From assembly GCA_015227615.1 (NCBI GenBank), contig JAALGZ010000010.1, positions 868,001-932,000 on the forward strand: a stretch of DNA of 64,000 bases. The letters run 5' to 3'. Source of the stretch: Labyrinthula sp. Ha. Lineage: Eukaryota > Sar > Bigyra > Labyrinthulida > Labyrinthulaceae. A program made the translations under genes and the position numbers. A model generated the notes under the pieces. It did not search any database, was not told where the DNA came from, and saw only the letters and a program-made list of their open reading frames with translations. This document shows, in pieces, positions 54,001-64,000 of this stretch. The stretch's first letter is position 1; every line of letters begins with the position of its first letter.

Positions 54001-57000
54001 AAAGATAAATCAATATTCATTTCTGCCATGTAACAGGCAATTTCAGAAATTGATTCATTATAATATGTTCATTACATAATTTCATAGGGATAAAATTATT
54101 TACTGTATTAACAGTCATTCAAATCGAGTCGGAACTCAAATCTAAGCATATTTGATAGATCTATATTTTCTTGAATATATGCACTCTATTAAGGATAATG
54201 ATCTAGGAAGGGTAGATAAGGTACTCACCGTAGCAACAGATGATCAAATTAGAAGTCTGGATATCGCCATTATAGATATTCTAGAACCCTTAAAAAAAAC
54301 TAGAATGTAGAGTCTATAATAGTCATAGTATTCATATTGTCAGTATAAACAAGGTTACTCAGGCAGTATTCCAATATAGACAACGGTTATAACGAAAAAT
54401 TTCTAAAAAGCCTACAATAATTATATCATCTTTGAATGATCTACTAACGCTTCAGTGTGTGTCTAGCCAAGGATCAGTGTCTTAGTGGATATTAAGCAGC
54501 ACCATGATCTCAGTCCAAGAATTGTGATAATGAACTGTCTGAGAGTAAATTCTAAAGATTACTGTTGAAGCTACAAGTTTTAGAATAATGGTAACGTGTT
54601 ACTCTCTTTTCAAAAGATATGGACAGCGCCCTTGACGTTACTCGTCAATAATCAGATACCCTAGTGTTGACCACCCCAAATATTAAACCGGTATTTTACT
54701 CGAGTTTTATGATTCTCGGAGGTGGTTTAATTTTATTAAAGGATATGGCTAACTAAATCAACTTTTATGAAAAATACACACTTCCCCGGCAATTCTTAAC
54801 TGGCGTAAAATCTCTACCCATAAGTACTTAAGACTCCTCCCTAGTATAATTCTGCAAATTCGCATCCTAATACTTTTCATAATAAACCTTGATGTGACAG
54901 ACACGGCCTGCTAAAACTTTTTTCTCGGGATAGATTTGGTGATGCCACAAATGAGCAGACATACTTATCCGTTATTCAAAAGGAGGTGGATAATTCGATA
55001 CCCGAAAAAAGGAATAGTGCAATATTTGAATTTACAAAAATGGCTGTTCGCTTGAACAACGCCCTAACCAATCAAGGGGAAGGGTAATGACTACAAAAGT
55101 GGTATGAACCAACATAATGCATGATATGGTCCCGGGTAAACCTAATAGAAAATGCATGGGATATATGTAATTCTCTACCTTTTATTGTAGCAGGAAATAT
55201 CACCGCAGAAACAACTTGCATACTATAAGAAGAACTAGGGATAAGTTGAAAAGTTCATAGTGACGGTGTCTTGAAAGAGGGGGTATGTTAGGTGCCAGCA
55301 GGTTATGTAAATTTCATATATATATATATATAAATTTCCAACGTGTAATACTTTGTTAATCTCTTTGAATCGAAGAACTTGAATGTACAAATCTCAATAG
55401 AGATAATACTTCAATACATGACTTCTTAGTTTATCCCAAGCAATGAGGTTTAATTTTAGAGCAATGTGACTTATTTAGAACAAATTGAACTCTATTTAAT
55501 CAACAGAATATTAAACAAAATAGTAAATACAAAAGAATGGGGAACATGGAGCAGATGGATGCTAGTAAAATTAGACCCGTGAATACAGAGACCTAGAAAA
55601 AAGGGAATCTGTGGATAAATCTCGTATAGAGCGTAAACTTGAAATATTATTATACATAATCATATAAGTAATGAATTTATTTTTATATTATAAACTAAAT
55701 ATAGATATGTGGTAGAGCAAGCATTCATGGGTGGGTGTCTTGGCCTAAATACTTTCTACCAAAACAATTCAAATCTTCCTTTCTTAATCTTTTAGAGAGC
55801 TGAAATTGACAGTTATTCTAGGATCACTAATTAGAAAATCAAAACCGTTTCCAGTTATCGGATGATGCCTACATCCCAAGACTATTATTCTAACGCAAAA
55901 GATGTTAAAATCAAATATTCAATATTCGGCAGTGCAGCTCATGACATCTGTCTTTACATATGCAAAGAGATAGGCTCCAAGATTATAGTCAATCAATTTG
56001 TAAGAGAAAACTTAGAGTAAGCTGAAGCCCAAGAGACAGAGGAGCGCCAAATATACATAATTTGCATTAATTTGAGAATTTAAGCTTCCTTTACTCTAAA
56101 TGCAATTTTTTAAATATTGGGATGTCAGTATCGGCATTGTTATCGGAAGGCCCTGAATCATTTGAAGAAGCAAGAATATTTTTCTACTAAGAAAAGGTTC
56201 ACCCAAAATTTCACTAGGACGACTGAAAACCTTCGAAAGTTTTCTACATATCTCTTACCTTCACTTGTAACCCAAAGAAGTTGAAACCTTACTGTGTAAC
56301 TTATTGTAGAATTTGAAACAGTGACATACAACCCGAAATCAATGATTTGCACAAAAAACAGCAATGGCGCTGGTATTAAAATTTTCCTATTAGCCTTTTT
56401 TCAGTTATTCAACTTCTTTATAAGTACTTATTATTGAAGGATCCAAATACCCAGGTTCATCTTGTTATATGTATGTGATATTTTTTTAAAGATATTATGC
56501 TGCATATAATTACGTTATGTAATATCCATACCATTTATAATGCCCTCGCTTTGATCTTAAGCTCTTCCTAAAAATATAATAATGTGCTAAGAATAATCTG
56601 GCTTTGTGGTTTGCACATATATCATAATGGTGATAACATGGGAGTTCAATTTGATGATTAATTATTGTCAGAAGGTATGGTTTACACAAATTTATTTTTA
56701 CTATAGTCTCACTTAATAAAGACAATAATGATATAGTTCTAACCCATTGACCCGGCTATCAGATATATAGCTTTGATATATTTTTGGTTCGAACCTTGTC
56801 CAAAATGATAGTCGACTGATATAACTGAAAGAATGCATGATACCCAGGATGCTAAATGAAGAATATTTTGAACAGTAACCATATGGCGATGTGGATATTT
56901 TTCCTATACATCTTTCTGATCTTTTTGTATCCATTTTAAGGGTACTATATTCGTTGATAATATTTTATATGAATACATTGACATGATATCACTGTATTGT

Positions 57001-60000
57001 TGTGGCACCAAGAAAGTGATAATTATGTAGACAATAAAAAGATATCACAGTTATTTTATTCAACAGAATCGCAATCGGTATTCATAAAAACAAAGTTGAT
57101 AAATATTAGTATTTAGTTTCATATCTAATTTCTGATTCATCAGTTAGATCCTGATGGTTCAACTCATAAAAAGGAAATGCTCTGAACCTAGTTTTAACCA
57201 ACAGAGATCATACACCATGTTGTTTTGTTATAATTCCACTTGTTTTTTCTCTAATTTAACAGGTTGGGAGTAGAGATGTTTGGAAACTCTTGCTGCTTCT
57301 GCCTACATATACTGTGATTGGGGTCTCAATGGCGCCACGAACTTTCATTTATTTCAATTAGAATAATTGAAGTTTGTTAACATAGGTTTTTATATGAAAA
57401 TTTATGGGGGGTTGGATTGATTTTTTTTAATCTTTTCTACTGAAATCTATTGTAGATTTTCTATTTACTTTATTTAACCTATATACAGGAACTTAGAAGT
57501 CCTGAAAGTTCGTAACATGCCTATTGTGACATGGCATTGGGACTATTATTCATCAAGGTTTATGTTCTGCTCGTTTTATTTTTCATGGAAATATATCTAT
57601 GCTATAACTTATAAATCTAGCTTTATCATCATCATTTTATTTACGCTTAATTTAAAACATTATGTAGTTTCTAGTGATAATACTCCTTTGGTGATAGAGT
57701 TCCTTCTAAACCATGTGAAGAACAGTGGACAGCATAGTTTAGATACAGTTTAGAAAACGGCTACATATATTATAGAAAAATATAGACTGGAAGGGCTTTC
57801 AATATTATTCAGAAGTCATTATATTCCATGCTTAAATTTGTAATGTAATAGCATTGTAAGGGGGAAATACTGTGGGTACTTGCAATGGCATCATCTGAGT
57901 CTTCATACATGGAGCATATATGTAATCAAGGAGAATAATTGAATGGGTAGTTTCAAATAATAATACAAATAAGCTGTAATAACAAAAAATAAATATAAGC
58001 TTAATTAATTCCATACTTAAAAACTAAAGTATCTAATAGTCTGTATAACCGGGATCAATCGTCTAGGAGGCTTGGCGTTCTAATGCGTTAAATTGGAAGT
58101 CTAAGAATTAACTAAAATAACCCACTTTATGCTGCTGAAATATGTAACATATGATACATGTTGGTTTAACTATGGGTCTTATTGCTTGAGAAAAGAAACC
58201 CATTTATTTGACCGTCTTACCAGAGTAATCTATACAACGATGATATAGGATATGGGCTATAGTTTGTACGTTGTCTACGTATCAATAGACACAGAAACTG
58301 AACGCGGACAAGTACGATCTATTTGCAGAAAAATGAATATTTAATTTAACTAATACAGAGTTTTGTAAGTGCTTTATGGATAAATAATTGTGTATGTCTT
58401 ATTATCAATGTAATGTACAAAAAAATTCAGCCATATGAATCCTACTCAGTCTGGAGAAAGATTTTATACAATCTACAAAAAAAACAAAGATGTACTTGTT
58501 TCAGTTCTACCATAAGAAATTAGTAAATTACTAAGGGTAGCCACAACAGACATTAAACAAATGAGCAATGTTGTACCTTCTTTTGAGCACTTAGCCCAAC
58601 AGGGATTGTTGCATTTATATGTTCAGGTAGTATTGTATTTGGAGAAAATAAAACAATGTTGTTACTCTAGTTAGCATATTAACAGATTTAAAGAAACCCA
58701 AAACTGAGATAATAGGCTCTAAGAACCAAAAAAAAACTTTAAGGATACAAACAGGGTGAGATAGATTACGGGTCAGACTGATGAGGACGACTAAGAAACT
58801 TAAAATTGTATGATGTTAAAATATATATATATGAGCATGGAATAGTAAAAAAGAAATAGAATGTACTAGAAATATAGGTTCCAAAAATAAATTATGCCTT
58901 TATTTGAGAATGGGAAGAGAAAATCTTAAAAAAGTCATTTGCACAGCTGCTTGTTTAATTCCAGCGACTCTTGGTAATGATAAATAAAATTAGTATCACC
59001 TGCAAGATAAGAAAAGACTACTTTGCATAATTTTTAGCAAATTCAGAGTCCTATATACGAGTAAGCTTCACCAGTGGGCACTTACAATATGGTTTGCAGC
59101 GATATAGTGTGGCAACCACTATGATAGGTTAACCATATAATCAGGCAGCGAGTTAAGTATCGGATGTATACTAGATGAAATGAAAATGGTTAACAAAAAA
59201 TATGTTGTGGTATAACCAGCTCCTATAACAGGATGCACATGATATAATGTGTATAACTACAAAGCGAAGATGCTGTAGAGTGAAAGATATAGAGTGGTTC
59301 CAAATGTGTGGAACTAGCTCGTGTAAACTCCCAGTAAATATCATGGATGAAATCTTTTTACTAGAAAGGAAAGGGAATCAACGAAACTTGGGTGCTAAAT
59401 TATTTCTCTCATGAATGATGAATTATGAAAAGAGAGACAATTTGAACACTCGACAAAAAGTACAATATCAATGTATAGAAAGTCTATTGTCTTCAAGGAA
59501 AATTTATGTGAATTATAATGCTTTGTAATCCTTACGCTATTGCATAAAACTTGTCAACGTTTTGAAGTGCAATAAATAAAGATTTGTTAGACCATTCCAT
59601 TTCGAAAAAAAAAGAAAACTACAAAGGTTGAAAGATTCACCAGACTAGCTAAAAAGATGCAATGTTTGAGATACACCCAGAATATTTTCTCAAAGTTGAT
59701 ATTTCTGGCTATCAAGTTGAGGGGTATCTGAAACAACGCCATAAAATTATTACCAGGTGTTAGCGGGAAAAATTAAATTTTGCAAATTTATTGCTACCAA
59801 TTACATTTTTAGAATAGCTGGGTACACTTCGCACAATAGGATTACTCGTAAGAAGTACTTACCGCATCAAATTTCCATATTCTATAATATATAAATTCCG
59901 TTTTTCAATATTTATCATGGAGAATAACCCATTCAGTCGCGGGGTTTATTTCTGAAAGCTCCGACTGAGATCTCATCAAGATCCTACTATGTACTCTAGT

Positions 60001-60113
60001 TAGTTGAAACTATATTGGAACCAAACAAAATTGAAGAAAAAGATCTCTAAGTTAGTTTTGATCAAAGAAATTATGGTTTTCTCTTCACGAGGATTATATC
60101 TCTTTTGAAACTT
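51033..60113. other. 9-kb AT-rich gene desert
   Basis: No supported gene or RNA on either strand. ORFs at 52345-52689 (minus), 52409-52672 (plus) and 56158-56934 (minus) overlap or lack motifs. A (TA)n run lies at 55316-55332. GGTTCGAACC at 56785-56794 is a B-box-like palindrome without tRNA context. Confidence 0.5.
55316..55332. repeat. (AT)n microsatellite
   Basis: Alternating A/T run of about 17 bp flanked by complementary AAATTT-type ends. Confidence 0.75.
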
Positions 60114-60118
60114 AAAAA
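60114..60118 (-). terminator. Pol III terminator of the tRNA gene
   Basis: TTTTT on the minus strand begins 18 nt past the tRNA 3' end, the usual RNA polymerase III stop signal. Confidence 0.7.
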
Positions 60119-60135
60119 GAGCATGGCGTTTCATT

Positions 60136-60215
60136 TGGTGACACTGGGATTTGAACCCAGGAACTTTCGTATTGAGACTTGAGCTCAACCCCTTAGACCG
60201 CTCGGGCATATCACC
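60136..60215 (-). tRNA. tRNA-Leu (CAA)
   Basis: 80 nt on the minus strand. The acceptor GGTGATA pairs with TGTCACC (one wobble), discriminator A. The D arm is CCC/GGG with an 11-nt loop. The anticodon stem TTGAG/CTCAA carries loop CTCAAGT, giving anticodon CAA (decodes UUG). The variable region is 11 nt (class II-like, short). T arm CTGGG-TTCAAAT-CCCAG. No intron, whereas many eukaryotic nuclear tRNA-Leu(CAA) genes have one. CCA is not encoded. It lies 66 bp from, and divergent to, the 60282 gene. Confidence 0.92.
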
Positions 60216-60281
60216 TATTGCTCTTTGAGAGTAATTGTAGGGCAATTAGGAGGTACAAGTATACAATCAGTGCAACATTAA

Positions 60282-62507
60282 ATGAAAAACGTATATCATC
60301 GACCACTAAGCACCCTTCGTTTAACAAAAGGGCAACGGCGTCGCAGACGCATCTATTTATCTAAGAGAACTTCTTATTTTGAAAAGTTGAAGTACTCCCA
60401 AGATCCACAAGACCCAAAAGTAATGATAAAGCAACAAGTTCAAGCGCAGAAAAACTTTAACTATTTTATGGACAACTTCGACAAACTTAATCACAACCTT
60501 ATAGAAAAAGTATCAACCGCTTTTAGCGAAAATATTATTCCAACACCCGTAAAATATGAGAACGTTTCTACTCAACCTTTTTTTGAAAAGAAAAAGAAAA
60601 GAAACTCACCCGAATCAAATGAAGTAGTTCTCTTGTCAGACCTTTCTTCAACAATTTCCAATTCTAAGGAAAACTTGGATAATCTAAAAATAAAACTAAA
60701 GAACTTTTTATATGCAAATCAAAGTGATGCAGATTTAAAGGAATATGTAAATAAGTATTCTAGTGAAGAGATTAACTTGCAACAACGAAGAATCGCTTTT
60801 GAAGAATTAAGCAGGGCAAAAATTTCAAATGAACAAAAGTTAAAATACCAACTTGTTGCTTCTAGAGAAATGGCTTTAAAAGAAACTCAATTCAATAAAA
60901 CTGCTTTTCCAGATGGAGATGCTATAGCAAGGATACTGCAAACATATATTAAACTAAATCAAAGCAAGACTGCTTTAGAAACTTATGAAAAACTTAAAGG
61001 AACTCTTCAGTTTCAAGATTCTCTTAAATCATATCAGCAACTATTAAGGATTTGCGGAAATCTTAACGAGACTGAAAAAGCGTTGCAAATCTTTGAATCT
61101 AACGATTGTATTACGCAGTTAACGGATAGTACATTAAGCGATGGTGATGTGAACAAACGAATGGTTTACAACGAAATACTAAGAACACTTGGTAAGAATA
61201 TTTTTTATGCCGATGAGTGCAACGATGTTGTTGATACGATGAACTTGAGAGGTATGACGATGAACAAGTATAGTTTGTCTCTTCAGCTCTTTTGTTATGC
61301 GAGAATTTGTGATGTCCCTTCTGCTAAACAAGCTATGGAATTTTCTAGAGATGGAGAGTTTAGAAAAGATTATGATCCTGTCGTTTATAATTCTTTTTTA
61401 AACGTTCTTTACAGAAGTCAATGGAATACAAATCGTTCCAAAAAAAGTTTGTTTAAAAGGAAGTATGGATTTAATTTAAATAGACATATTGCTGGATTGC
61501 TCTATAATAATGAGAAAGAATCAGAAGGAGTGAAGTTTTATGATCAAGCGAGACAAATTGCAGATCTATTGCCGACTTATGATACAGGAAATTTGTACAC
61601 AAAAAATAAGGTTTCCTTGAAGAGGTACAGAGATCTTGTTTTGGATGATGTGAATGTGGAGCTTGAACCTGAGAAAGAATTTTTTGAACCTGAAGAAATA
61701 ACACCAAACTTATTGATTGAAAAACTAGATAAAGAAAGGTATAATCTAGGTAGAAGCAAGATGACTATTTTTGCTATGCAGAATAAAAAACAGCTTCAGA
61801 AAGAAAATGTACTTCTTGCTGAAAAAGTTGTTGATTTTATGGAAGAACGTTTTGGATCACTTCAAAATGATACTTTAAATATCCTGTTTAAGATTTATAC
61901 TGAAACTAGTGTTTCTACAGTACGAAAAGAGCTTGATCTCAATGCAAAAATTAAGAGCTTGATTTCTGATTTAGAAAGAGTTGAGATGGATGAAAGGGGT
62001 TACAATCACGTTATTCTGTATTATAAGTCAAAATATAATTGGCCAAGAGTAAAACAAACTTTTGAAAACGCAGTTGAAAAATTAGGATTAGAAAACATTT
62101 CCCCTCAAACTGTGGGCTTAGTTTTAGATTCTGCGTTGAGGATACATCTAGAAGAAGACACAGAAAGAAAATTAAAGTTCTTAACGGAGACTTTGGAAAA
62201 ATATCCCAGCAAGTCTGCGTATATTTTTTGCTATGGTTATTATTTTAGATTACATGAAAAGCACACAAGTTTTTTGAGACTAAAATGTTCTAAATTAATT
62301 AAAAAGTACACTGAGAACGTACAAAAGCTAGATCCCAATATTCTAGTTCTAGCAAAAGTCGCACAAAGGTTGATTCCTGCAGAAAAAGACAATGCACCAA
62401 AACAGCCAGTATGGCAACGAATCCAAAACGAAAACGCAAGAGAAGAGATGCACCACTTGAATACATCACAAAAGCAATGGAATTTCAAAACTCAATCTGC
62501 TGTTTAA
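60282..62507 (+). CDS. helical-repeat (PPR/TPR-like) protein, probably organellar
   Basis: 741 aa from ATG 60282, intact. The N terminus is strongly basic (KGQRRRRRIYLSKR) and lacks acidic residues for its first 36 positions, resembling a mitochondrial presequence or RNA-binding tail. The middle (about 195-420) has degenerate two-helix repeats such as ALETYEKLKGTLQFQDSLKSY, LLRICGNLNETEKALQIFES and VYNEILRTLG, reminiscent of pentatricopeptide repeats in organelle RNA-processing or mitoribosome-associated proteins. The remainder is helical and Lys/Glu-rich. Assignment to PPR is from pattern only; a TPR-type scaffold is possible. The stop codon abuts the stop of the convergent ABC transporter. 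Confidence 0.72.
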   Translation: MKNVYHRPLSTLRLTKGQRRRRRIYLSKRTSYFEKLKYSQDPQDPKVMIKQQVQAQKNFNYFMDNFDKLNHNLIEKVSTAFSENIIPTPVKYENVSTQPFFEKKKKRNSPESNEVVLLSDLSSTISNSKENLDNLKIKLKNFLYANQSDADLKEYVNKYSSEEINLQQRRIAFEELSRAKISNEQKLKYQLVASREMALKETQFNKTAFPDGDAIARILQTYIKLNQSKTALETYEKLKGTLQFQDSLKSYQQLLRICGNLNETEKALQIFESNDCITQLTDSTLSDGDVNKRMVYNEILRTLGKNIFYADECNDVVDTMNLRGMTMNKYSLSLQLFCYARICDVPSAKQAMEFSRDGEFRKDYDPVVYNSFLNVLYRSQWNTNRSKKSLFKRKYGFNLNRHIAGLLYNNEKESEGVKFYDQARQIADLLPTYDTGNLYTKNKVSLKRYRDLVLDDVNVELEPEKEFFEPEEITPNLLIEKLDKERYNLGRSKMTIFAMQNKKQLQKENVLLAEKVVDFMEERFGSLQNDTLNILFKIYTETSVSTVRKELDLNAKIKSLISDLERVEMDERGYNHVILYYKSKYNWPRVKQTFENAVEKLGLENISPQTVGLVLDSALRIHLEEDTERKLKFLTETLEKYPSKSAYIFCYGYYFRLHEKHTSFLRLKCSKLIKKYTENVQKLDPNILVLAKVAQRLIPAEKDNAPKQPVWQRIQNENAREEMHHLNTSQKQWNFKTQSAV

Positions 62508-64000
62508 TTACGAGCTGCGTAGTTGAGTGTTCCATAGTGAAGCATACCTGCCTTTTCTTTCCAACAGTTGCAGATGATTCCCTTCTTCGATCCTTCTACC
62601 TTTCTCAAGCACCAAAATATTATCTGCACCCTTGACAGTACTCAATCTATGTGCGATCGTAATTGTTGTCCTCGATTGGGACAAATGGTTCAATGCTTCC
62701 TGAACTTTGGTTTCAGTGTGTGAATCCAACGCAGATGTAGCTTCATCAAGTAGGACAATCGGCGGGTTCTTCAGCAAACACCTAGCAATACTAATCCGCT
62801 GTTTTTCCCCTCCTGACAACCTTAATCCTCTTTCTCCAACTTTAGTTTGAAAGCCTTCCGGCAAGTTCTGGATGAAGTCGTAAATCATAGCAGATCGACA
62901 CGCTTCTTCTATCTCCTCATCAGTTGCATCCACTTTTCCGTAAGCAACATTATATCTTATTGTTTCATTGAACAAAACAGTATCTTGTGGAACAACACCA
63001 ATAACTGAACGCACGCTTTTTTGTGTTAGAAACTGGAGATCTTGATCTGCAATTAATACCTTTCCTTGATCAGGTTCGTAGAAACGAAAAAGCAACCGTG
63101 AGATTGTTGTTTTTCCACTACCTGTACTTCCCACTAGTGCCAAGCTTTTTCCTGCAGGTATTGTGAAATCAATATTACGAACCCCTGAATCTTTATTGCT
63201 AGGGTAACTAAAAGAAACGTCTTGGAAAGACACGGACAATCCAGGATTTTTTTTGTCACTTGGAATGCTTAAAGGGATCGCATCTGGATGATCAATAATG
63301 TCTGGTCTTTCTGCAAGCAACTGACTGAGATTTTTTACATCTATGAATGCTTGAACAACACTGTTGTACATTAAACCTAGAAAAGAAAGTGGTGTGAAAA
63401 CATTCAGCAAATAGATTTGAACAGAGACAAAGTCCCCCACAGAAAGTGTTCCGTCTATAATTATAGAAGCTGCTGCAACGAATAAACCTAAAAGAATAGT
63501 TCCTTGGATAATCGTTTGCTGCAACGCGTTTAGAAAACTTAACGAAGCTTTTGTGTATGTGGAATTCTGCTGGAACTCTGCTATACTTGAAACATATCTT
63601 TTTGTTTCGTACTCTTCATTCGAAAAATACTTTACAGTTTCATAATTAATTATGCTATCAGTTGCACGATCGTGGAAATCATTGTCATGGCGGTTTGTTC
63701 TTCTTCTAAATTTTTTTCTCCACATTGTAATTTGAAATGTAAGTACTCCATAACAAGTTACAGAAAGTAAGAGTACTGCACTTAGTAATCTAACCTGAAA
63801 TCGAGTATAGAAAATGACAAAAACAGCAAGTAATTCTCCAATAGTTGGTAAAAAACGCAAAAATACTACCCGAACCACAGTGTCTGCAGCTCCGACACCT
63901 CGATCCATGCTTCGTAGTACACTTCCCATTTTTTTTTTTACATGCCAATCAAGGCTAAGAGTGTGTAAATGTTCAAACGTCTTCTTTGCGATTTGAGTAT
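62508..64000 (-). CDS. ABC half transporter, ABCB6/HMT1/ATM-like, 5' end outside window
   Basis: The frame is open from the stop at 62508-62510 to the window edge, so the protein is N-terminally truncated here; the Met at 63929 is internal. Text upstream of it (TFEHLHTLSLDWHVKKKMG) is the conserved intracellular loop of ABCB half transporters. At least four membrane helices are visible, with the typical DSIINYETVKYFSNE loop. The nucleotide-binding domain is complete: Walker A GSTGSGKTT, signature LSGGEKQR, Walker B IVLLDEATSALD and H-loop AHRLSTV. The MDRG and NYETVKYF wording is characteristic of the ABCB6/HMT1/ABCB7 (Atm1) group, which exports glutathione-, heme- or iron-sulfur-related substrates from mitochondria or vacuoles. 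Family certain, exact subfamily likely. Confidence 0.93.
   Translation of the reverse strand, partial: TQIAKKTFEHLHTLSLDWHVKKKMGSVLRSMDRGVGAADTVVRVVFLRFLPTIGELLAVFVIFYTRFQVRLLSAVLLLSVTCYGVLTFQITMWRKKFRRRTNRHDNDFHDRATDSIINYETVKYFSNEEYETKRYVSSIAEFQQNSTYTKASLSFLNALQQTIIQGTILLGLFVAAASIIIDGTLSVGDFVSVQIYLLNVFTPLSFLGLMYNSVVQAFIDVKNLSQLLAERPDIIDHPDAIPLSIPSDKKNPGLSVSFQDVSFSYPSNKDSGVRNIDFTIPAGKSLALVGSTGSGKTTISRLLFRFYEPDQGKVLIADQDLQFLTQKSVRSVIGVVPQDTVLFNETIRYNVAYGKVDATDEEIEEACRSAMIYDFIQNLPEGFQTKVGERGLRLSGGEKQRISIARCLLKNPPIVLLDEATSALDSHTETKVQEALNHLSQSRTTITIAHRLSTVKGADNILVLEKGRRIEEGNHLQLLERKGRYASLWNTQLRSS

Noticed and set aside
56785-56794. GGTTCGAACC, a B-box-like sequence
   Set aside because: It is a palindrome in AT-rich spacer with no A box, cloverleaf or terminator around it.
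1-64000. CRISPR arrays, operons, riboswitches, bacterial-type promoters
   Set aside because: No spaced direct-repeat arrays or polycistronic layout. The gene content and tRNA are eukaryotic, so these feature types are not expected.

Overview
The window is eukaryotic nuclear DNA from an AT-rich, gene-poor, apparently intron-poor genome. Long single-exon genes (glycosyltransferase, actin-like protein, two cytochrome b561 proteins, SNARE, kinase-like protein, helical-repeat protein, ABC half transporter) sit in kilobases of AT-rich spacer. One nuclear-type tRNA-Leu gene is present. UAA, UAG and UGA all behave as stops. The mix fits a unicellular or algal eukaryote, but I cannot name the lineage.

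Layout. 1-1334: decayed leucine-rich-repeat/GTPase gene (minus), running off the left edge. 3.2-4.0 kb: eroded coding region. 5.5-6.8 kb: Golgi-type glycosyltransferase (minus). 8.7-16.0 kb: complete Ty3/gypsy chromovirus with identical 124-bp LTRs. 16.0-17.1 kb: divergent actin (minus), its stop only 63 bp from the right LTR. 19.9-22.5 kb: decayed membrane-anchored LRR gene and a small membrane-protein ORF. 22.5-29.6 kb: no gene seen. 29.6-35.3 kb: two paralogous temptin-like/cytochrome b561 genes. 35.8-36.4 kb: Qc-SNARE (minus). 39.0-39.6 kb: probable hAT-type non-autonomous element. 41.8-43.7 kb: TKL-like pseudokinase. 44-45 kb: eroded gene (minus). 45.5 kb: tRNA-derived SINE with an 11-bp target-site duplication. 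49.9-51.0 kb: second decayed membrane-anchored LRR gene (minus). 60.1-64 kb: tRNA-Leu, helical-repeat protein, and an ABCB6/HMT1-like transporter whose stop codon abuts that of its convergent neighbour and whose 5' end is outside the window.

The stand-out is the retrotransposon. Downstream of the usual gag, protease, reverse transcriptase, RNase H, integrase and chromodomain, its polyprotein continues into a SANT/Myb-like domain and a complete MT-A70 (METTL3/METTL14-type) adenine N6-methyltransferase domain with an intact DPPW motif. Gag-pro and pol share one reading frame and are separated by a single UAG, followed 10 nt later by a perfect 8-bp hairpin. This suggests stop-codon readthrough. 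The element thus appears to carry its own adenine-methylation writer next to chromatin- and DNA-binding modules, in an organisation I do not recognise as a standard retrotransposon type.

A second theme is gene decay. Several LRR-type genes have the same plan (basic cytosolic tail, one membrane segment, LRR ectodomain) or an LRR-plus-GTPase plan, and are broken by single-base shifts, many at A/T homopolymers, and by nonsense codons. Either this family is being lost or homopolymer errors inflate the damage.
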